Source of the DNA: Cladophialophora immunda
Taxonomy: Eukaryota > Ascomycota > Eurotiomycetes > Chaetothyriales > Herpotrichiellaceae
DNA length: 64,000 nucleotides
Assembly (NCBI RefSeq): GCF_000835495.1
Contig: NW_015622544.1
Coordinates: forward strand, 3,872,855 to 3,936,854
Direction: 5' to 3'
Shown here: piece after piece, positions 57,916-64,000 of the stretch
Layout: every line of letters starts with the position of its first letter
How positions within the stretch are numbered: position 1 is the stretch's first letter
Program-made: the position numbers and the translations under genes
Notes under the pieces: model-generated
What the model saw: only the letters and a program-made list of their open reading frames with translations
Databases searched by the model: none
Told to the model about the DNA's origin: nothing

Positions 57916-59025
57916 ATGGGCTTAGCTGTGCTACCACCAGACTCTGAGGAGGAGATTGTGCAACCCGATGTGTACGAGGATGAGGAGGACGGTGATTCCT
58001 CAGAGCACGAATATGGCGGACGACCGTCAAAACGCCGCCGACTGTCATCTTCATCCAGACAGATAGCGCTGCCCGGAGAAGTAATTACTGAGGATACGCA
58101 ATGGATGAGGTGGGTGAGAATAGGTCTGGTGCGAAATCGAGGGAAAAAGGTCCACTGACACAGTCTTAGGGGACATGGTACCTTCATGCCTGAGCAATCA
58201 ACCACCATGATCGCAACCCTTGCGGGCCCGCTCAAAAAGACGAACAAACTCCTTTCAGTCGCCCCTCTCCGCGCAAGATATACGCCGGAAATTGGCGACC
58301 TGGTTGTCGGCCGGATAGTGGAAGTTCAAAAGAACCAGTGGAAAGTGGACGTTGCGGCACCATTATTGGCACAGTTACCCTTGTCGTCCATCAATCTCCC
58401 CGGAGGTGTGCTGAGGCGCCGCACAACCGCCGATGAACTGCAGATGCGGAATTACTTCCAAGAAGGAGATCTACTCGTTGCGGAAGTTCAACAACTGAGG
58501 AGCAGTGACGGGACGGCAAACTTGCACACTCGAAGTCTGAAATACGGCAAGCTCCGAAATGGCATGTTCCTTGCGGTGACTGGGACCGGCGGCGGCGGCG
58601 GCGTCGTTCGCAGCCGAAGACAAGTCTTCACGATCAACAGCGGCGCCCAAGGTGGCGGAGACGTCAACGTCATCCTCGGGGTGAACGGATACATCTGGCT
58701 GAGCAAGCACATGGAACAAGCCGAAGACCAGGGCAGGATGAGCGGCGGTGTCAGCATTTCCAATCTCGACGACGTGGTCAGCAGTGCCATCTACTCGAGC
58801 CAAAACGACGATATTGGAGAGGGCACCAGACGGGAAATCGCGCGGATCTCAGAGTGTATTAAAATTCTGGCCGAAGATGGGGTCAGGGTCGACGAGGACA
58901 ACGTGCTCAAGGCCTACGAAGCTGCCGTTGATGCCGAAATGAACGTCATGACAGACCAGGAAGCCGTCGCTACCAGTTTCAGCGATGAAGTCAGGAAGAG
59001 GATCCTCGATGCAGCTCTCCATTGA
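57916..59025 (+). CDS. rrp4: exosome subunit RRP4
   Basis: Two exons (57916-58109, 58170-59025; 60-nt intron) give 349 residues. [20 protein letters not shown] starts an acidic lead. The N-terminal Rrp4 domain follows (RGHGTFM, then [20 protein letters not shown]), then the S1 domain ([52 protein letters not shown]) and a KH-like domain ([17 protein letters not shown]). A long C-terminal helical part ends in [14 protein letters not shown]. Rrp4 is one of the RNA-binding cap subunits of the nuclear and cytoplasmic exosome. I prefer the Met at 57916 because it starts the family-like MGLAVLPP; an in-frame Met at 57862 would add 18 residues. Confidence 0.95.
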
Positions 59026-59693
59026 TTTTGAGCGCTTGACAGAGACGACTGTAGCCCCGTCAATGAACCAGATGATCAACCTAGGTCAGCGAGATACATG
59101 TGGTGGGGGATCATAGCCCTGCTCTCGATTTTCATCCTTGTGCGCGAGACGCAGGTACGTATTTCGGACGAGCGTTAGGAGACCGGGCAGATGCCTTGTC
59201 CATCAGGACAGCCTCGCTGCAGGGGCTACTACGAGTGCTCGTAGGCTTTCGTGAAGGTCTAGCCCCGGACCACAGGTACAGCTTGGCGCCTGACGAATAC
59301 TCCTGTACTCCGTACTCCGTACTAGGTTTCCTGACCCTTTGGAACCTGATTTGCCAGGATTCTCTGCTGATGGGAGGCTCGGCTGGGATTTATGGTGCGA
59401 CCGTATGATCTCCAGCGTCTCAAGCGGTCCTTATCGTCTCAAGTCGACGGGATTTAGTGTTGTGAATAGAAGAGGGAGGAGGGAAGAAGATCTAAGAGAG
59501 GGAGAGAGAGAGAAACCGAAAAGGCTCAGGTATCCAAGACTCCAGAAGCACTCAGGGATTGCTCAGGAAGCGAAAAGAAAATGGTGAGCTGAGGAAGAGG
59601 CAAAGCCTCAAGCGACTGACAATAAGGGAAGATAGAGGATGGGCTCTTCGCGTCATCCTACTGTTTATGGACGTGTACATACCTAGGAAGGTA

Positions 59694-59983
59694 GGTAGTA
59701 GGTAGGGAGGTAGGTAGTAGGTAGGGAGGTAGGTAGTAGGTAGGGAGGTAGGTAGTAGGTAGGGAGGTAGGTAGTAGGTAGGGNNNNNNNNNNNNNNNNN
59801 NNNNNNNNNNNNNNNNNNNNNNNNNNNNNNNNNNNNNNNNNNNNNNNNNNNNNNNNNNNNNNNNNNNNNNNNNNNNNNNNNNNGTAGTAGGTAGGGAGGT
59901 AGGTAGTAGGTAGGGAGGTAGGTAGTAGGTAGGGAGGTAGGTAGTAGGTAGGGAGGTAGGTAGTAGGTAGGGAGGTAGATATA
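59694..59983. repeat. 19-nt TAGG-rich satellite
   Basis: The unit GTAGGTAGTAGGTAGGGAG is repeated in near-perfect tandem on both sides of the assembly gap. The true copy number is unknown because the gap lies inside it. Confidence 0.95.
59784..59883. other. assembly gap (100 N)
   Basis: Exactly 100 N inside the tandem repeat, so probably a gap of standard rather than measured length. Confidence 0.98.
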
Positions 59984-60276
59984 GAAGCTCCGGGACGGGG
60001 AGTAAATCAGAGGCTGGTGAATAAGGGTGTCGATCACGGACGAGATTACTGGTGCTTGCATGCCACGAAATGGTGAAGTGACAAGAGATCAGATATAACG
60101 GGCTGGTGGATTTACACCCTTTGTACTATAAAGGTGACTGGGAGCAAAAATTCGTGGACCTTTCGATCCTCGAGTCCGAGAGGTTTGTTTTTGATCGTAG
60201 GCTTGCAATTTCTGTCTCGAATACATCATAAGTCCCAAAAGCCCAGGTTTCCAACATCTGACACGACGCTCTCTGT

Positions 60277-63135
60277 TTAATCTTCCCAGGGATTCTCCTC
60301 TACATCGGCCTCCTTCTCCAGATCCCTGCTGATCTCAATGTGCTCTACCTTTCCAAGCTCTTTGGCGGCTTGACGATCTTCCTCGATCAACTCAATTGCG
60401 AGCTCGATATCGCCTGCGGCCATTCCCGCATAGACGTTCAGACGAGCTAGCTCGTTCGCATCGTCTCTGCCGAAGCCCATAGCTTTCAGCGCCTTGACGC
60501 ACTCGTCAACTGACTTGCTTGAAAATGGCGCCGGTGGAGAGGCCCCTGAGCGACCGCGAGGACGAGTGAAAGCTGGTGGGCACGGGGAAAGGATCGAAGA
60601 CGAACGAGAGACAGTACTGGCTGCCGGCGCTGGTGGCGAGATTACAGCAGCCGGAGGCGGTGCAGGTAGGGTCGGAGGTGATGGTACGGAGGTAGCATTG
60701 ACGTTTGGTGGTCCTACCCTAATAATTTCTGGAGGGGAAGCGCGAAGAAATTGTGGTACTGATGGTGGAGATCCAGCTGAGGGAGAATGCATGTTTTGGT
60801 CTGCGATTGGCTGCGTCCTATTCAATGGCCGCGTTGGTCTCTGAAGCGGGACAATAGGTGGTCTTGTACCCGGGGGTACTGGACGGTTGAACGTAGTGGG
60901 AGGTGCGGGTCCAGATTTTGACTCGTCGGAAAATGGATTGCGCAAGGGATAGTAGGTCAGGCTAGAGTTCGCGGCCGTGCTGCGATTGTTCTTCAAATAG
61001 TTCTCCCAGGAACTGTACCTAGGGTTATGGTACGGAGCAGTATCACGAGGTTTGTAACGATCAGTATGATGAAGGGTGTGGCTCCGTTGTGGTAGAGGTC
61101 CAGTAAAGGCTGGATTGACTCGAGTATTCAGAAAGCCTACCTTGGACGCAGACAAGTCTGGCTGCGATCGTTGGGGTCGCGGTTGCAGGACGGGAATGTG
61201 TGCGAGAGGATCGAATGGTCCAGTAAGTCTCGCTGAGGGGTTGGTGCTACTGACTGTCTGGGACTTTCTGGGAAAGACCGGTCCGCGAGAGTATGTCATG
61301 GCATCAGGGCTGCTAGTCCGTTGTGAAAGACCGCCAGTAAATGAGCCTCGACCTCCCCCTAGCAGCCACTGCGGGAGATCTTTGGACATATTGCTAGTGT
61401 CAGCCGTGGTATCGAACCCTTTCTTGGTGCGATCCTCACGCTTTGGCTCGGGCTGTTGCTCAGGCTTTGGCTCAGGCCACGCGCCGGGGAGTGGCACAGG
61501 AGGCCACTTGGGGACATCTTGAGTGCCAGGAGCCTTTATTTTGCCTGCTACTTCTGTCTGTGGCGCAGGGGCAGGCTCATCTTCATCTTCGACTGTGGGC
61601 TTCTTGTAGACGTCGGTCTTCTTAGGGACTTGTGGGACCAGTGGCCACATCGGACTGCTCCAACGGCTGTAACTATAGTTTTGCTTCGAGTCGAGATTGG
61701 CTCGAGGGTTTGCACGTGATTGCTCTTCAAATTGGCCAATGCTGGGATAGCGAGACAGGGCGGATGTAGTGCTCAAGCCGCGTTGGTAGCTACTGGATGA
61801 TCCAGACTTGCTGTGCAATCCGCTGACACTGACGGCTTTGCGGAGAGACGGTAGGGGCGGATATCGGGTCAGAACATCGGAATCAGATGGCTGCGAGTCA
61901 ATAATGGAGTTTCCAACAGACTGGACTGGTGCACCAGGCACGTAACGAGCGAACAAGGGTGGTAAGGGAATCTTCGACGAGGGATAGGGACTGTGATGTG
62001 GTTGTTGAGCGTCTGTTGGAAGTACAGACGAAGGTTGGCTTGATGCCTGGACTTCTGAAGAGGAGCTGCGTCTCTTCAGGGCCTCGGGTACCGCATGGTT
62101 CAGCTTCATGTGAGGCGGTTCTGTAGGCGTTGCGTCGACGAAGCTGACTCTCTTTTCAGAGGGATCAACATCAGATTCAAGCTTGTCTTCTCCCCTGGGA
62201 TTCTCGGTTGTACTGGAGGGGCAGGAGGATTCCCGGATTTCTGAACTAGAGGCGGCTCCATTAGCCATGCCAACTCCCACCCTTCTGTTCTTTTCTAGTT
62301 CCTCGTCCACAAGTGTTGCCAAAAGATCAAGCCCGAATTCGCCCGCTTCTTTCAGAATGTTCTTAAACCCACACAAGACATTCTCTACAGGGGTCGTATC
62401 AGCCTCTGCAGTCTTTTCTGCAAGCTTTCGCAGGCCCTCCGCTGTGGATTCGAGAAAGTCGGCCAAAGGCTCTAGGTGAGATTCAAGGCGGGCAAGCGGA
62501 CTCGCAGGGGCCTTGTCCGTCTGTGTCGAAGTCTCACTGTCACCAGAGATGACTGGTTGTGCGGCGGGGCAGTGACCAGTCTTGCTCTCATTGCTCGTGG
62601 TAGTGTCCGAAACCTGAGCTGACTGAAGTGTTACAGTGGGACTTCTGTCCAGTGTGTCCTGGTCGACTGCTTTGTTGAGAGTGAACCTGGATGAGGATGC
62701 CTTGTGTGGACTGGAAACTCTTGTACTTGGACGTGACGGCGACGGAGACTCTCGATCCCGTAGTTTCTTCCTGGTATATGCCTCATGGTCTCTCCACACA
62801 GCCAGACTCCCACTAGTGTGCCGGATGTCAAAGATGTGCACCAGTCGGTTTTCCTTGGCCTCTCTTGCAGCTCTCACCGGGGCCAAGTCTAGAACGAGGG
62901 AAGGGACATGGGTGGCTGAGGGAGGTACAGGCTCTTCCAGGCGCTGTTGCAGCTCGAAGGAACTCCCGACGGTGATAAGCTCACCGTCATCGAGGTCGAT
63001 GTAGGAAAGGACGGCATCAGGCTGGCTATGGATGGTGCTGTCATACTGTGAGGCGGTAATCTGGACGAGTCCCGGAGGAGACGTAGGGCCGTTCAGGTCG
63101 CGGATGCCAAAGGCCGGGAGATCGAGATTGGCCAT
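60277..63135 (-). CDS. large PB1-UBA protein, possible autophagy/ubiquitin adaptor
   Basis: A single exon of 952 residues. The N-terminus looks like a PB1-type domain whose acidic motif is YIDLDDGELITVGSSFELQQ, followed by LVHIFDIRHTSG. About 700 residues of Ser/Pro-rich, presumably disordered sequence follow. The C-terminus is a UBA domain (VDECVKALKAMGFGRDDANE, LARLNVYAGMAAGDIELAIE) with an acidic end (VEENPWED). Short W-x-x-V words in the linker (MWPLV, KWPPV) resemble Atg8-interacting motifs. PB1 plus UBA with such motifs is the layout of selective autophagy receptors (p62/NBR1), but no ZZ or FW domain is visible, so this is only an analogy. The start at 63135 gives MANLDLPAFGIRDLNGP. It may shuttle ubiquitinated cargo. 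Confidence 0.8.
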   Translation of the reverse strand: MANLDLPAFGIRDLNGPTSPPGLVQITASQYDSTIHSQPDAVLSYIDLDDGELITVGSSFELQQRLEEPVPPSATHVPSLVLDLAPVRAAREAKENRLVHIFDIRHTSGSLAVWRDHEAYTRKKLRDRESPSPSRPSTRVSSPHKASSSRFTLNKAVDQDTLDRSPTVTLQSAQVSDTTTSNESKTGHCPAAQPVISGDSETSTQTDKAPASPLARLESHLEPLADFLESTAEGLRKLAEKTAEADTTPVENVLCGFKNILKEAGEFGLDLLATLVDEELEKNRRVGVGMANGAASSSEIRESSCPSSTTENPRGEDKLESDVDPSEKRVSFVDATPTEPPHMKLNHAVPEALKRRSSSSEVQASSQPSSVLPTDAQQPHHSPYPSSKIPLPPLFARYVPGAPVQSVGNSIIDSQPSDSDVLTRYPPLPSLRKAVSVSGLHSKSGSSSSYQRGLSTTSALSRYPSIGQFEEQSRANPRANLDSKQNYSYSRWSSPMWPLVPQVPKKTDVYKKPTVEDEDEPAPAPQTEVAGKIKAPGTQDVPKWPPVPLPGAWPEPKPEQQPEPKREDRTKKGFDTTADTSNMSKDLPQWLLGGGRGSFTGGLSQRTSSPDAMTYSRGPVFPRKSQTVSSTNPSARLTGPFDPLAHIPVLQPRPQRSQPDLSASKVGFLNTRVNPAFTGPLPQRSHTLHHTDRYKPRDTAPYHNPRYSSWENYLKNNRSTAANSSLTYYPLRNPFSDESKSGPAPPTTFNRPVPPGTRPPIVPLQRPTRPLNRTQPIADQNMHSPSAGSPPSVPQFLRASPPEIIRVGPPNVNATSVPSPPTLPAPPPAAVISPPAPAASTVSRSSSILSPCPPAFTRPRGRSGASPPAPFSSKSVDECVKALKAMGFGRDDANELARLNVYAGMAAGDIELAIELIEEDRQAAKELGKVEHIEISRDLEKEADVEENPWED

Positions 63136-64000
63136 GACGGACGCGTGGAGACGAGTTGGGCGGCTATCGCTGAGATATTAGAAAGTACATAGGAGGACCG
63201 ATAGATGCGTGAGAGACAGACAGAGAGACGGAGAGAGCGAGCATGAAGAACAAGGCTGCTGCTCGAAGTCCAGGCAGCGACCAAACCAAGTTGCACGAAC
63301 AACGCAGCCAAGGCCAGACGCCGCAGTTACCCCGCACTGCAGTGGCATACCTGCGAATCCACCAATGACGATTGTTGCATCACCCACTTGCTGTGGCTCT
63401 GATTGGGTCCCGTCCAAAGACTGGATGCATAGGCTTCCTTTGCCGTCTTACACACTAGACCCCTTCCCTCAAGGAGAACTATTCGTCCAGTAGCATGAAG
63501 GATACGGATATGGCGCACGTATCGATCAGCACTGTCTTGTCAAAGATCGCCTGCCGGACCGGCTCTGATCTCCCATGTGCCACAAGCTACGGCCACTCCT
63601 CTGACTGACCATGCGTATATGCTCCGTAAGACCACCGACCGACTTCATCCACGAAGTGTAAAATGGTAATAGCGTGTCTGTCCCATCCCCAAATAGTCGC
63701 TTTATAAGTTTTGCCAAAGGTCGCTCATCCCTTTCACAAGCGCTTCAGAAAACAACCGGGGAATATGGGACATAATGTGCCGTCACTTTCCGTATTTGCC
63801 CCCATTTGAGAATACAGGCAAAGAAATGCTTGTCGTGACATGTGCACCCTCGTGATGCAGCTGCCATCATGCTATGGTGTAGGATCCATATCGTCCTCGT
63901 GTCAAAGGTTGGCGCATAGGTTGCCACTGACCTTTGCTAGTGCTGGTTTGGACATAAAGTTGCGGTCTGATCAGCAACGACCAATTCATACAGCCGGGAA
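63136..64000. other. intergenic, upstream of the PB1-UBA gene
   Basis: A GAGAGACAGACAGAGAGACG-type purine tract lies near 63208-63230. No gene seen to the window end. Confidence 0.4.

Larger units (their letters stand above)
59026..60276. other. intergenic with satellite and assembly gap
   Basis: No gene. GTACTCCGTACTCCGTACT-like short repeats lie at 59303-59322 and purine repeats at 59490-59515. The TAGG-rich satellite and the gap are listed separately. Confidence 0.5.

Overview
The window is nuclear DNA of a filamentous ascomycete (Pezizomycotina). The evidence is genes split by short GT-AG introns (mostly 45-130 nt), a FREQUENCY circadian-clock gene, fungal Zn2Cys6 regulators, STAND/NLR receptors of fungal type, and an AT-rich block with the dinucleotide signature of repeat-induced point mutation (RIP). 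The combination of frq and RIP fits Sordariomycetes or a related class; I cannot place the species. A run of 100 Ns at 59784-59883 marks an assembly gap.

Region 1 (1-19 kb) is an accessory, fast-evolving island. It holds a broken ankyrin NLR whose N-terminal domain is joined directly to its repeats, with no NACHT domain between (884-2849). Next is an intact CorA-like membrane protein with 14-residue tandem repeats in its stalk (4465-6860). A tiny cysteine-rich zinc-ribbon-like protein (8720-8944) is followed by a dead CorA-like paralogue with a much longer repeat stalk (9729-10486). The last gene is a complete PNP_UDP-NACHT-ankyrin NLR (11967-16650). Between them lie degraded, partly inverted dispersed repeats and a RIP-like block.

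Region 2 (19-25 kb) looks like a small catabolic or detoxification cluster: a Zn2Cys6 regulator, a RidA imine/enamine deaminase, an Asp/Glu-type racemase and an FAD-dependent amine/amino-acid oxidase. Such oxidases release imines and RidA hydrolyses them, so the set makes biochemical sense, though linkage is an inference.

Region 3 (25-40 kb) holds two cell-surface proteins (an X325/BIM1-like protein with a transmembrane tail and a probable GPI-anchored Cys-rich protein), a polyproline protein, mitochondrial 3-oxoacid CoA-transferase, frq, and an Atg22-like transporter with six exons. Region 4 (40-56 kb) is gene-poor: a small hypothetical protein, a GNAT acetyltransferase, a peroxisomal acyl-CoA ligase ending in SKL, and a divergent bZIP / Zn2Cys6 regulator pair. 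Region 5 (56-64 kb) is housekeeping: TSR3 and RRP4, both in ribosome/RNA processing, share a short divergent promoter. A TAGG-rich satellite with the gap follows, then a 952-residue PB1-UBA protein.

Exon coordinates were worked out by hand from splice signals, reading-frame continuity and family resemblance. In every spliced model called as an intact CDS the summed exon length is a multiple of three, but no transcript evidence was available.
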